DNA of 64,000 nt from the NCBI RefSeq assembly GCF_003955715.1, contig NZ_CP034463.1:7192001-7256000 (forward strand), written 5' to 3'. Shown one piece after another: positions 46,967 to 55,570 of this stretch (the first letter of the stretch is position 1; the number at the start of each line of letters is the position of its first letter). The translations under genes and the position numbers were made by a program. The notes below the pieces were generated by a model. It was not told where the DNA came from. It made no database searches and saw only the letters and a list, made by a program, of their open reading frames with translations. The DNA comes from Streptomyces aquilus. Lineage in GTDB: Bacteria > Actinomycetota > Actinomycetes > Streptomycetales > Streptomycetaceae.

Positions 46967-48334
46967 TCAGCACTCGATGATGTTCACCGCGAGACCGCCA
47001 CGGGCCGTCTCCTTGTACTTCACGCTCATGTCGGCGCCGGTGTCCTTCATGGTCTTGATGACCTTGTCGAGGGACACCTTGTGGGAGCCGTCGCCGCGCA
47101 TCGCCATGCGGGCGGCGGTGACCGCCTTCACCGCGGCCATGCCGTTGCGTTCGATGCACGGGATCTGGACCAGGCCGCCGACCGGGTCGCAGGTCAGGCC
47201 CAGGTTGTGTTCCATGCCGATCTCGGCCGCGTTCTCCACCTGCTCCGGGGAGCCGCCCAGCACCTCCGCCAGCGCCCCCGCCGCCATCGAGCAGGCCGAG
47301 CCGACCTCGCCCTGGCAGCCGACCTCGGCGCCGGAGATGGAGGCGTTCTCCTTGAAGAGCATGCCGATCGCGCCGGCGGCGAGCAGGAAGCGGACCACGC
47401 CGTCCTCGTCGGCGCCCGGCACGAAGTTGATGTAGTAGTGCAGGACGGCCGGGATGATGCCGGCCGCGCCGTTCGTCGGGGCGGTCACCACGCGTCCGCC
47501 GGCCGCGTTCTCCTCGTTGACCGCCATCGCGTAGAGCGTGATCCACTCCATCGCGTGGGCCAACGGGTCGCCCTCCGCCCTCAGTTGACGCGCCGTCACG
47601 GCCGCCCGGCGCTTGACCCTGAGCCCGCCCGGCAGGATGCCCTCCCGCGACATGCCGCGCGAGACGCACGCCTGCATGACCCGCCAGATGTCGAGGAGCC
47701 CGGACCGGATCTCCTCCTCCGTGCGCCAGGCCCGCTCGTTCTCCAGCATCAGCGCGGAGATCGACAGACCCGTCTCCTTCGTCAGACGCAGCAGCTCGTC
47801 GCCGGTGCGGAAGGGGTACTTCAGGACCGTGTCGTCCAGCTTGATGCGGTCCGCGCCCACCGCGTCCTCGTCCACGACGAAGCCGCCGCCGACCGAGTAG
47901 TACGTCTTCGACAGCAGCTCCGCCCCGGACGCGTCGTACGCCCACAGCGTCATGCCGTTCGCGTGGTACGGCAGCGCCTTGCGGCGGTGCAGGACCAGGT
48001 CGTCGTCGAAGGAGAACGCGATCTCGTGCTCGCCCAGCAGATTCAGCGAACCGTTTCTCTTGATCGCCTCGATCCGCTCGTCGGCCGTCTCCACGTCGAC
48101 GGTACGAGGGGACGCCCCCTCCAGACCGAGCAGCACCGCCTTGGGGGTGCCGTGGCCGTGGCCGGTCGCGCCCAGCGAGCCGTACAGCTCCGAGCGGACG
48201 GCCGCCACCGAGGACAGCACGTCCTCGTTGCGCAGACGGCGGGCGAACATGCGGGCCGCGCGCATCGGGCCGACCGTGTGGGAGCTCGACGGGCCGATGC
48301 CGATCGAGAACAGGTCGAAGACCGAGATGGCCAC
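46967..48334 (-). CDS. sdaA: L-serine ammonia-lyase (dehydratase) SdaA
   Basis: Converts L-serine to pyruvate and ammonia with an iron-sulfur cluster. The 455-residue single-chain enzyme has the beta domain start [20 protein letters not shown] and the alpha domain with [34 protein letters not shown] and [18 protein letters not shown] (cluster Cys). GTG start at 48334 with GAAGGAG 5-6 bases upstream; the frame is open far beyond it. Last of the gcvT-gcvH-glyA-sdaA run, 59 bp after glyA, so excess glycine can be drained through serine to pyruvate. Confidence 0.95.
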   Translation of the reverse strand: MAISVFDLFSIGIGPSSSHTVGPMRAARMFARRLRNEDVLSSVAAVRSELYGSLGATGHGHGTPKAVLLGLEGASPRTVDVETADERIEAIKRNGSLNLLGEHEIAFSFDDDLVLHRRKALPYHANGMTLWAYDASGAELLSKTYYSVGGGFVVDEDAVGADRIKLDDTVLKYPFRTGDELLRLTKETGLSISALMLENERAWRTEEEIRSGLLDIWRVMQACVSRGMSREGILPGGLRVKRRAAVTARQLRAEGDPLAHAMEWITLYAMAVNEENAAGGRVVTAPTNGAAGIIPAVLHYYINFVPGADEDGVVRFLLAAGAIGMLFKENASISGAEVGCQGEVGSACSMAAGALAEVLGGSPEQVENAAEIGMEHNLGLTCDPVGGLVQIPCIERNGMAAVKAVTAARMAMRGDGSHKVSLDKVIKTMKDTGADMSVKYKETARGGLAVNIIEC

Positions 48335-48393
48335 GGGAACTCCTTCAAAAAGGGTGGGGGCACACATCGTCGGGTGCCCCCACCAGGGAACTA

Positions 48394-49656
48394 CTACTTG
48401 CTCAGGCCGGGGTACAGCGGGTGCTTGTCGGCCAGGGCCTTGACCCGGGCCTTCAGGGATTCCACGTCGTACGACGGCTTCAACGTCTCGGCGATCACGT
48501 CTGCGACCTCGGTGAAGTCCTCGGCCGTGAAGCCGCGGGTGGCCAGCGCCGGGGTGCCGATCCGCAGGCCCGACGTCACCATGGGCGGGCGCGGGTCGTT
48601 GGGGACGGCGTTGCGGTTGACCGTGATGCCGACCTCGTGGAGACGGTCCTCGGCCTGCTGCCCGTCCAGCTCCGACTCGCGCAGGTCCACCAGGATCAGG
48701 TGCACGTCCGTGCCACCGGAGAGCACGTTGACCCCGGCCTCCCGGGCGTCCGCGGCGGTCAGACGCTCGGCGAGGATGCGCGCACCCTCCACCGTACGCC
48801 GCTGGCGCTCCTTGAACTCCTCGCTCGCGGCCACCTTGAAGGACACCGCCTTCGCCGCGATCACATGCTCCAGCGGGCCGCCCTGGAAGCCCGGGAACAC
48901 CGACGAGTTCAGCTTCTTCGCGAAGTCCTTCCTCGCCAGGATGATGCCGCCGCGCGGGCCGCCCAGGGTCTTGTGGGTCGTGGAGGTGACCACGTCCGCG
49001 TGCTCGACCGGGTTGGGGTGCAGCCCGGCCGCGACCAGGCCGGCGAAGTGCGCCATGTCGACCCACAGGTAGGCGTCGACCTCGTCGGCGATCCGGCGGA
49101 ACTCGGCGAAGTCCAGCTGCCGCGGGTACGCCGACCAGCCCGCGATGATCACCTTCGGGCGGTGCTCCTTGGCCAGGCGCTCCACCTCGGCCATGTCGAC
49201 CAGACCGGCGTCGTCGACGTGGTAGGCGACCACGTTGAACTGCTTGCCGGAGAAGTTCAGGCGCATGCCGTGGGTGAGGTGGCCGCCGTGCGCCAGGTCC
49301 AGGCCCAGGATGGTGTCGCCGGGGGCGGCCAGCGCGAACAGGGCGGCCTGGTTGGCGGAGGCGCCGGAGTGGGGCTGGACGTTGGCGTACTCGGCGCCGA
49401 ACAGCTCCTTGATCCGGTCGATGGCGATCTGCTCGGCGACGTCGACGTGCTCGCAGCCGCCGTAGTAGCGCCGGCCGGGGTAGCCCTCGGCGTACTTGTT
49501 GGTCAGGACCGAGCCCTGCGCCTCCATGACCGCGAGCGGAGCGAAGTTCTCCGACGCGATCATCTCCAGCGTGGACTGCTGACGGCCCAGCTCGGCGTCG
49601 ACCGCCGCGGCGATCTCCGGGTCGAGCTCATGCAGGGGCGTGTTCAGTGCGGACAT
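48394..49656 (-). CDS. glyA: serine hydroxymethyltransferase GlyA
   Basis: Interconverts glycine plus 5,10-methylene-THF with serine plus THF. 420 residues of the PLP fold type [34 protein letters not shown], and the PLP Lys229 in [17 protein letters not shown] start with GAGGAG upstream, 14 bp after gcvH. Pairing with gcvT and gcvH and with sdaA downstream makes a glycine-serine-pyruvate route. Ends with two consecutive TAG codons. Confidence 0.97.
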   Translation of the reverse strand: MSALNTPLHELDPEIAAAVDAELGRQQSTLEMIASENFAPLAVMEAQGSVLTNKYAEGYPGRRYYGGCEHVDVAEQIAIDRIKELFGAEYANVQPHSGASANQAALFALAAPGDTILGLDLAHGGHLTHGMRLNFSGKQFNVVAYHVDDAGLVDMAEVERLAKEHRPKVIIAGWSAYPRQLDFAEFRRIADEVDAYLWVDMAHFAGLVAAGLHPNPVEHADVVTSTTHKTLGGPRGGIILARKDFAKKLNSSVFPGFQGGPLEHVIAAKAVSFKVAASEEFKERQRRTVEGARILAERLTAADAREAGVNVLSGGTDVHLILVDLRESELDGQQAEDRLHEVGITVNRNAVPNDPRPPMVTSGLRIGTPALATRGFTAEDFTEVADVIAETLKPSYDVESLKARVKALADKHPLYPGLSK

Positions 49657-49670
49657 CAGGTGCGGACTCC

Positions 49671-50048
49671 TCAGCCGGCGGAAAAGGCGGTGTACTCGTC
49701 GGCGGAGAGCAGGTCGGCCGGCTCCTCCGCGACGCGTACCTTGAACAGCCAGCCGCCCTCGAAGGGGGCGGAGTTCACCAGCGACGGGTCGTTGACGACG
49801 TCCTCGTTGACCTCGGTTACCTCACCGGAGACAGGGGAGTACAGGTCGCTGACCGACTTGGTCGACTCCAGCTCGCCACAGGTCTCGCCCGCGGTCACCG
49901 TGTCACCGACCTCGGGGAGCTGGACGAAGACGACATCGCCGAGCGCGTTGGCCGCGTGCTCCGTGATACCGACCGTCGAGACGCCGTCCTCGGCGCCCGA
50001 CAGCCACTCGTGCTCCTTGCTGTAGCGCAGCTGCTGGGGGTTGCTCAT
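49671..50048 (-). CDS. gcvH: glycine cleavage system H protein
   Basis: The lipoyl-carrying shuttle of the glycine cleavage system. 125 residues with the lipoylation site Lys64 in [15 protein letters not shown], and the preceding [22 protein letters not shown] at 50048 starts [15 protein letters not shown]. 98 bp downstream of gcvT. gcvP (the decarboxylase) is not in the window and must lie elsewhere. Confidence 0.97.
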   Translation of the reverse strand: MSNPQQLRYSKEHEWLSGAEDGVSTVGITEHAANALGDVVFVQLPEVGDTVTAGETCGELESTKSVSDLYSPVSGEVTEVNEDVVNDPSLVNSAPFEGGWLFKVRVAEEPADLLSADEYTAFSAG

Positions 50049-50146
50049 GGCCTGAATTCTCCTGTACGCGGGGGACTGCTGATGAATGGGGGACTGCGGA
50101 AGGCGTGCGTGAGCAGCGTCCGTGTGCTCAGCATCACCTACGGCGG

Positions 50147-51262
50147 CTACTTCTGACGCTTGTAGAAGGGCAGCGCCACGACCTCGTACGGCTCGTGGCT
50201 GCCCCGGATGTCCACACCGACACCGGTCGTGCCCGGCGCGGCGTGCGCGGCGTCGACGTACGCCATCGCGATCGGCTTGCCCAGCGTGGGCGAGGGGGCG
50301 CCGGAGGTGACCTCGCCGATCACCTGGCCGTCGGCGACGACGGCGTACCCGGCGCGCGGGACGCGGCGGCCCTCGGCGACCAGGCCGACGAGGACGCGCG
50401 GCGGCGCGGTCTCGGCGCGGGCGGCAGCCTCGGTGAGCGCCTCGCGGCCCACGAAGTCGCCCTCCTTCTCGAACTTCACCACCCGGCCGAGCCCGGCGTC
50501 GAAGGGGGTGAGCGAGGTGTTCAGCTCGTGCCCGTACAGCGGCATGCCCGCCTCCAGGCGGAGCGTGTCCCGGCAGGACAGCCCGCACGGGACCAGGCCG
50601 ACGCCCTCGCCCGCCTTGGTCAGGGCCTGCCACAGCTCGACGGCGTGCTCGGGCTTCACGAACAGCTCGAAGCCGTCCTCGCCGGTGTAGCCGGTGCGGG
50701 CGATCAGCGCCGGGACGCCCGCGACCGTGCCGGGCAGCCCGGCGTAGTACTTCAGGCCGTCGAGGTCGGCGTCGGTGAGGGAGGCGAGGATGCCGGGGGA
50801 CTCGGGGCCCTGGACGGCGATCAGCGCGTAGGCGTCCCGGTCGTCGCGGACCTCGGCGTCGAAGCCGGCGGAACGCTCGACGAGCGCGTCCAGCACCACC
50901 TGGGCGTTGGAGGCGTTGGCGACGACCATGTACTCGGTCTCTTCGAGCCGGTAGACGATCAGGTCGTCGAGGATGCCGCCGTCCTCGCGGCAGATCATGG
51001 TGTAGCGGGCGCGGCCGACGCCGACGGAGGCGATGTTGCCGACGAGGGCGAAGTTCAGCAGGGCGGCGGCCTGCGGCCCGGTCACCGTGATCTCCCCCAT
51101 GTGGGAGAGGTCGAAGAGCCCGGCCTTCGTGCGCACGGCGTTGTGCTCGTCGCGCTCGGAGCCGTAGCGCAGGGGCATGTCCCAGCCGGCGAAGTCGGTC
51201 ATCGTCGCGCCGAGCGCGCGATGCAGGGCGTCGAGCGCGGTCAGGCGGGGTTCGTTGCTCAT
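50147..51262 (-). CDS. gcvT: glycine cleavage system T protein (aminomethyltransferase)
   Basis: Transfers the aminomethyl carbon from the H-protein lipoyl arm to THF. 371 residues with [41 protein letters not shown] and [15 protein letters not shown] [13 protein letters not shown], which are family hallmarks. I use the ATG at 51262 (GGGAGAAG about 8 bases upstream), not the longer open frame. The tandem glycine riboswitch ends about 45 bp upstream, so translation or transcription should rise with glycine. Confidence 0.97.
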   Translation of the reverse strand: MSNEPRLTALDALHRALGATMTDFAGWDMPLRYGSERDEHNAVRTKAGLFDLSHMGEITVTGPQAAALLNFALVGNIASVGVGRARYTMICREDGGILDDLIVYRLEETEYMVVANASNAQVVLDALVERSAGFDAEVRDDRDAYALIAVQGPESPGILASLTDADLDGLKYYAGLPGTVAGVPALIARTGYTGEDGFELFVKPEHAVELWQALTKAGEGVGLVPCGLSCRDTLRLEAGMPLYGHELNTSLTPFDAGLGRVVKFEKEGDFVGREALTEAAARAETAPPRVLVGLVAEGRRVPRAGYAVVADGQVIGEVTSGAPSPTLGKPIAMAYVDAAHAAPGTTGVGVDIRGSHEPYEVVALPFYKRQK

Positions 51263-51304
51263 CGGACGGTCTTCTCCCAAGGCATGACGGGCGAGGTCGT
51301 TCCT

Positions 51305-51500
51305 CCCCATCTGTCATCGGAACCTGAGAGGTTCGCCATGACCGCGGGGGACATGACTTGCACCTTGGGTGGAGCCACCGGAAACGGTGACCCGCTTTTC
51401 AGATGTGCCTCGCCCGCGCGGTAACGGGGCCTGAGAGATTCAAGGGAGGGACTTGCTCCTTCGGCGCCCCAGCCAGTGGTGGGGACTCTCCCGCGCGGAT
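51305..51500 (-). promoter_or_regulatory. tandem glycine riboswitch upstream of gcvT
   Basis: On the minus strand two glycine aptamers follow each other. Aptamer 1 (about 51500-51420) starts gcgcgggagagtcc and has gcgccgaaggagcaa and the closing ctctcaggcccc. Aptamer 2 (about 51412-51305) has ccacccaaggtgcaagtc and gaacctctcaggttcc. These GAAGG-GCAA and CTCTCAGG elements are the glycine riboswitch core. The two-aptamer form usually turns on gcv genes when glycine is plentiful. The remaining 204 bp to the divergent gene should hold both promoters; no clear hexamers found. Confidence 0.92.
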
Positions 51501-51704
51501 TCGAACGGCCGGTATGCAGTTGGCGCGGACATCATTGCACGCATCGGGCACGGGCGGCAGGGCCGCATCGGCCGCTCCCGTCACCGCCCCCTTTGTGACT
51601 GGCTTGTGGCAGGACGAGCACCAAAACAAGAGAGACACCTCATTACCTTCTCTTTACGCTCGGTGGGGAGGGGAACCCCTCGACCCAGGAGGAGGACGAT
51701 CACG

Positions 51705-52367
51705 GTGAACAGGCCCACTGCGTACGCCACCACCTCGGCCGTCGCGCTGCCCGCGCAGCCGACAGCTCCGGCCCAGGAAACCTGCGCACCGCAGCCGGTC
51801 GTCCGCGACCTGCGCGACCGTGCCGGCCACAGCCCGCGCGCCCTGCTCTTCGCCCCCGACGACCTGGTCGTGATCACCGGCCTGCCCGGCAGCGGCAAGT
51901 CCACCCTGATGCGACGCGCCGTCAAGGGCATCCGGATCGACTCCCAGGACACCCGCGACCGCTGGGACGCCCGGGCGCCCCGCTTCCTGCCGTACGCGGT
52001 CTACCGCCCCCTCGTCCGCGCCGCCCACTACCTCGGCCTGTACCGCGCCCTGCGCTCCGGCCAGGGGGTCGTGGTGCACGACTGCGGCACCCAGTCCTGG
52101 GTGCGCGGCTGGCTGGCCCGCGCGGCCCACCGCCGCGGCGGCACCCTGCACCTGCTGCTGCTCGACGTCACCGCGGACACGGCGCTCCAGGGCCAGCGCG
52201 AGCGCGGCCGGGGCGTCTCACGCTATGCCTTCCTCCGCCACCGCACCGCGGCCGCCCGCCTCATCCGCTCCGCCGAGAAGGGCGAACTGCCGCAGGGCGT
52301 GGGCTCGGCCGTGCTCCTGGACCGGGCGGCGGCGGACGCCCTGCGCAGGATCGGGTTCACGGGCTGA
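51705..52367 (+). CDS. P-loop kinase-like protein (zeta-toxin-like AAA)
   Basis: 220 residues. After an unconserved 45-residue N-terminus there is a P-loop (VVITGLPGSGKSTLMRR, Walker A at 59-66), a D-S-Q-D-T-R-D-R-W segment and a VVHDCGTQSWVRGWL strand, then RERGRGVSRYAFLRHR, which could be the lid. This is the layout of small nucleotide or zeta-type kinases; substrate unknown and no antitoxin gene is adjacent. GTG at 51705 preceded by AGGAGGAGG. Divergent from the glycine-riboswitch operon. Confidence 0.8.
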   Translation: MNRPTAYATTSAVALPAQPTAPAQETCAPQPVVRDLRDRAGHSPRALLFAPDDLVVITGLPGSGKSTLMRRAVKGIRIDSQDTRDRWDARAPRFLPYAVYRPLVRAAHYLGLYRALRSGQGVVVHDCGTQSWVRGWLARAAHRRGGTLHLLLLDVTADTALQGQRERGRGVSRYAFLRHRTAAARLIRSAEKGELPQGVGSAVLLDRAAADALRRIGFTG

Positions 52368-52442
52368 CGACCAGGGCACCCCGGGGCCCGCACCCGTTAG
52401 CCTTTCAGCCACATCAGCGGTACTCGGCAGGCGGACGGACAG

Positions 52443-53228
52443 ATGGACTTCCCGGCACAGGACTTCCCGGCACAGGCGCACCCTCATCCGCACGGCGGCG
52501 GATGGCCCGGCAACGAGCTGGAGGAGGTGCTCTCGGCCGCCCTCGGCGTGCCCGGCGCCGGCGGCCGGATCATCGAGGTCCTCGGCCGCAGCTTCGTCTG
52601 GGTCCCGCTGCCGAACGGCGGCGGCGCCCACACCGGCCCGCTCGACCTGCCCACCTTCGAGATCGAGGGCCAGGCCTACGTCCCGGTCTTCAGCTCCGAG
52701 GAACAGTTCCGCCAGGTCGCCGGCGCGCACATGTCGTACACGATCGCCCCGGCGGTGGAGTTCGCGCGCGGCCTCCCGCCGCAGGTCGGCATCGCCGTGA
52801 ACCCGGACGGCGTGGTCGGCGTCCCGCTCCCGCCGGAGGCCGTGGCGGACCTGTGCCGGGTCGGCCGGACCCCGCTGGACGGCCCCAACAGCGGCGGCCG
52901 GGTCAAGCTCTACGAGCCCGACTGGCAGGACGACCCGGTGGACTTCCTCGCGGCCGCCGCCGCCGAGTTCGCCGCGACCGGAGTCGTCCTGACGGCCCGC
53001 CGCTGTCTCGCGGCGATCGAGACGGCCGACCCGGTGATGTTCGTGGGCGTGGAACTCTCCCTGTGGGAGGGCGACTTGCGTACCCTCCCGATGGACGCCC
53101 TGGGCCGGGCCCTGGGCCAGGCCCCGGTGGCCTGGCCGGTCAACCTGGTCCTGCTGGACGTGGCGGACGACCCGGTGGGCCATTGGATGCGGGAAAAGGT
53201 ACGTCCGTTCTACATGCAGGGTCACTAG
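52443..53228 (+). CDS. SseB family protein 1
   Basis: 261 residues. A His/Pro-rich N-terminus precedes an SseB N-terminal domain (VWVPLPNGGG, LPTFEIEGQAYVPVFSSEEQFRQV) and an SseB C-terminal-like part (ALGQAPVAWPVNLVLLDV). SseB was named for enhanced serine sensitivity in E. coli; its biochemical role is not established. ATG start. Position beside sdaA, glyA and gcv genes is suggestive. Followed by a second SseB-related gene. Confidence 0.85.
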   Translation: MDFPAQDFPAQAHPHPHGGGWPGNELEEVLSAALGVPGAGGRIIEVLGRSFVWVPLPNGGGAHTGPLDLPTFEIEGQAYVPVFSSEEQFRQVAGAHMSYTIAPAVEFARGLPPQVGIAVNPDGVVGVPLPPEAVADLCRVGRTPLDGPNSGGRVKLYEPDWQDDPVDFLAAAAAEFAATGVVLTARRCLAAIETADPVMFVGVELSLWEGDLRTLPMDALGRALGQAPVAWPVNLVLLDVADDPVGHWMREKVRPFYMQGH

Positions 53229-53237
53229 GACGCGGGC

Positions 53238-53310
53238 AGGGGCGGGGGGCTGTGCCGATGTGCGGCTCCGCCGCGGGGGCGCGACAAGCCCCCACGACCC
53301 GCACCCCGCA
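53238..53310 (+). repeat. dispersed Streptomyces-type repeat between the SseB genes
   Basis: Reads aggggcggggggctgtgccg, then atgtgcggctccgccgcggg, ggcgcgacaagcccccacga and cccgcaccccgc. Full-length member of the family also seen at 38307-38354 and, shortened, at 21315-21361. It contains an internal gcggctccgccgc palindrome. Confidence 0.65.
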
Positions 53311-53385
53311 GACCACCGCAAGCCCCGAGCTCCCAACGCTTAAGCTGTTTCCGTCCATGAAACTTTCCCGAAGGGGCGGTAGAAG

Positions 53386-54180
53386 GTGAGTGCCAGCGGC
53401 ACAGCGACCGGCACGGTCGAGCACATGCTGCGCCAGGTGACGCCGGGGCGCTACGACGCCTACGAGGCACTCCTCCGCGCCCTCGCCACCCCCTCCTCCG
53501 GCCAGGTCTGGATGCTCCTCTGGCACGGCCAGTCGGGCTCCCCGGACGCCCAGTACGGGAACATGGAGGTCGACGGCTACGGCTACGCGCCCTGCGTCAC
53601 CTCCGCCCAGGAACTCTCGGCGAGCGGCTGGAACCGCTCGTACGAGGTCGTCGACGGCGTCGACGTCGCGCGCACCCTCTACCCCGACCACTACGGTCTC
53701 TGGCTGAACCCGCACGCCCCCGGCGGCGGCGTCGGCATCCCCTGGCTCGACCTGCGCCGTATCGCCACCGGTCTGGAGCGCCAGCCCGCCGGCCCCCTGC
53801 GCCTGTCCGAACCCGGCATCGAGATCCCGCAGTTCTACGCCCTGATCGCGCACAACGCCCACCGCACCCCGGCCGTCCGCTCGCTGCGCCGCGCCTGGGT
53901 GCAGCCCGCGCTCGGGGCGCCGTACCTCGCCATCGGTCTCGACGTCTACGACACCAGCCCGCCAGCGGTGGACTCGGTGCGCGCGATGATGCAGCAGTCC
54001 ATCGGCGCGGTCCCGGACGGGCTGCCGGTGTCGACGGTCGCCATGTCCGACGAGTACGACCCGGTCGCGATGTGGATGCGGGCCGGCGCCCGCCCCTTCT
54101 ACGACCGGGAGGCGCACGCGGCCCCGGCGCAGGCTCCCGCGGCCGGGTACGGCTACCCTCCGGCGCCCGCCGGCTACTGA
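53386..54180 (+). CDS. SseB family protein 2 (enhanced serine sensitivity-like)
   Basis: 264 residues with the SseB layout: MLRQVTPGRYDAYEALLRALATP at the N-terminus, VTSAQELSASGW, and a C-terminal SLRRAWVQPALGAPYLAIGLDVYD domain ending in an ALA/Pro/Gly/Tyr-rich tail. Role unproven. GTG start at 53386 shortly after an aagggg box. Lies 157 bp after SseB 1 with a dispersed repeat between; a terminator-like hairpin follows. Confidence 0.83.
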   Translation: MSASGTATGTVEHMLRQVTPGRYDAYEALLRALATPSSGQVWMLLWHGQSGSPDAQYGNMEVDGYGYAPCVTSAQELSASGWNRSYEVVDGVDVARTLYPDHYGLWLNPHAPGGGVGIPWLDLRRIATGLERQPAGPLRLSEPGIEIPQFYALIAHNAHRTPAVRSLRRAWVQPALGAPYLAIGLDVYDTSPPAVDSVRAMMQQSIGAVPDGLPVSTVAMSDEYDPVAMWMRAGARPFYDREAHAAPAQAPAAGYGYPPAPAGY

Positions 54181-54193
54181 GGAGTACCGGTCA

Positions 54194-54221
54194 CAGACTC
54201 CCGTGTTACGGGAGTGTGTCT
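54194..54221 (+). terminator. terminator after the SseB genes
   Basis: An 8-bp perfect stem (actcccgt / acgggagt, loop gtt) with outer cagac/gtctg pairing, 14 bp after the stop. No T-run. Confidence 0.6.
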
Positions 54222-54493
54222 GCGCGCGTAGATCGGGGCGGAAGGCCCCACGAGGTCCGGATTGCCCCAACTGGCCCGCGTCCGGCGGCTGTTACCCGCT
54301 GTCCGGATAACGGAACCCTGCAGCCCGCATCACGTTTATGCATCCTTTCCTCGTCAAGTCTGGCAACAGATCGCCAAAGCGTTGAAGACTCCCGCACCAG
54401 GGGTGGGTTCGCCCCTGTGTACGACGGACTGATCACGCCGCTACAGCGGCAAGTGCGGGCCGGCTACCGCCGGTTGAGAGGGGTCCCTGCCAG
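54222..54493 (+). promoter_or_regulatory. leader and promoter region of the oligopeptide transporter operon
   Basis: Together with the terminator this is a 313-bp gap. A hairpin (caggggt / gcccctg, 54398-54417) lies 76 bp before the first gene. A possible 15-codon ORF (54338-54385) has no ribosome site and is not called. No clear promoter hexamers. Confidence 0.4.
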
Positions 54494-55501
54494 ATGACGG
54501 CACCATTGCACGAGCCGACCGCGGAAGCGGCCCCGAGCGCGGCCGAAGAAGCGGCGGTCAACGCCGGCGCCAAGGCCGTACAGGGGCGTTCCCTGGGCCG
54601 GATCGCCTGGGAGCGTTTGAAGCGGGACAAACTCGCCCTCGCGGGCGGTGTCGTCGTGCTCGTCCTCATCGCGGTCGCGCTGCTCGCGCCCGTGATCACC
54701 AGCCTGTACGGGCAGGACCCGAACGCGTACAACGACAAGGACCTGATCGACCCGCTGTTCGGCACCCCCAAGGGGTCCTTCGGCGGCATCAGCGGCGACC
54801 ACTGGCTGGGCGTCGAGCCGGTCAACGGCCGCGACATCTTCGCGCGCATCGTCTACGGCGCCCGGATCTCGCTGCTCGTCGGCTTCCTGTCCGCGATCGT
54901 GGCCGTGATCATCGGCACCGTCCTGGGTGTCCTGGCCGGCTTCTTCGGCGGCTGGGTCGACTCGGCCATCAGCCGGGTCATGGACGGTCTGCTGGCCTTC
55001 CCGCAGCTGCTGTTCATCATCGCGCTGGTCTCCGTCATGCCGAACAACATGCTGGGACTCTCCGGCACGGGCGTGCGCCTGTTCGTGATGATCCTCGTCA
55101 TCGGCTTCTTCGGCTGGCCCTACATCGGACGCGTGGTGCGCGGCCAGACGCTCTCGCTGCGCGAGCGCGAATACGTCGAGGCGGCCCGCTCCCTCGGCGC
55201 CGGGCGGCTCTACATCCTGTTCAAGGAGCTGCTGCCCAACCTGGTCGCGCCGATCATCGTCTACACGACGATGATGATCCCCACCAACATCCTCACCGAG
55301 GCGGCGCTCAGCTTCCTGGGCGTGGGCGTCAAGCCCCCCACGGCCTCCTGGGGGCAGATGCTCTCGAACGCGATCGACTACTACAAGTCGGACCCCACCT
55401 ACATGGTGGTCCCGGGTGTGGCGATCTTCATCACCGTTCTGGCCTTCAACCTCTTCGGCGACGGCGTGCGGGACGCGCTGGACCCGAAGGGCTCCCGCTG
55501 A
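54494..55501 (+). CDS. oligopeptide ABC transporter permease (OppC/DppC type)
   Basis: 335 residues: hydrophilic N-terminus, six membrane helices (LALAGGVVVLVLIAVALLAPVI, ISLLVGFLSAIVAVIIGTVLG and others) and the permease EAA loop EYVEAARSLGAGRLYILFKELLPN. OppC-type because of the extra N-terminal segment (OppC_N) and DHWLGVEPVNGRDIFARIVYGAR. First gene of the operon, which is unusual since the binding protein normally leads. ATG start. Confidence 0.94.
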   Translation: MTAPLHEPTAEAAPSAAEEAAVNAGAKAVQGRSLGRIAWERLKRDKLALAGGVVVLVLIAVALLAPVITSLYGQDPNAYNDKDLIDPLFGTPKGSFGGISGDHWLGVEPVNGRDIFARIVYGARISLLVGFLSAIVAVIIGTVLGVLAGFFGGWVDSAISRVMDGLLAFPQLLFIIALVSVMPNNMLGLSGTGVRLFVMILVIGFFGWPYIGRVVRGQTLSLREREYVEAARSLGAGRLYILFKELLPNLVAPIIVYTTMMIPTNILTEAALSFLGVGVKPPTASWGQMLSNAIDYYKSDPTYMVVPGVAIFITVLAFNLFGDGVRDALDPKGSR

Positions 55502-55570
55502 ACTGCCGTACCAAAAGCGTCCCGTGGCACCGACACGGGGTCTCTCATCAAATCCGGAGGATCCGAGATC

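Noticed and set aside
54338..54385. 15-codon leader peptide ORF before the oligopeptide transporter operon
   Set aside because: No ribosome-binding site and no run of regulatory codons; a frame this short is expected by chance.
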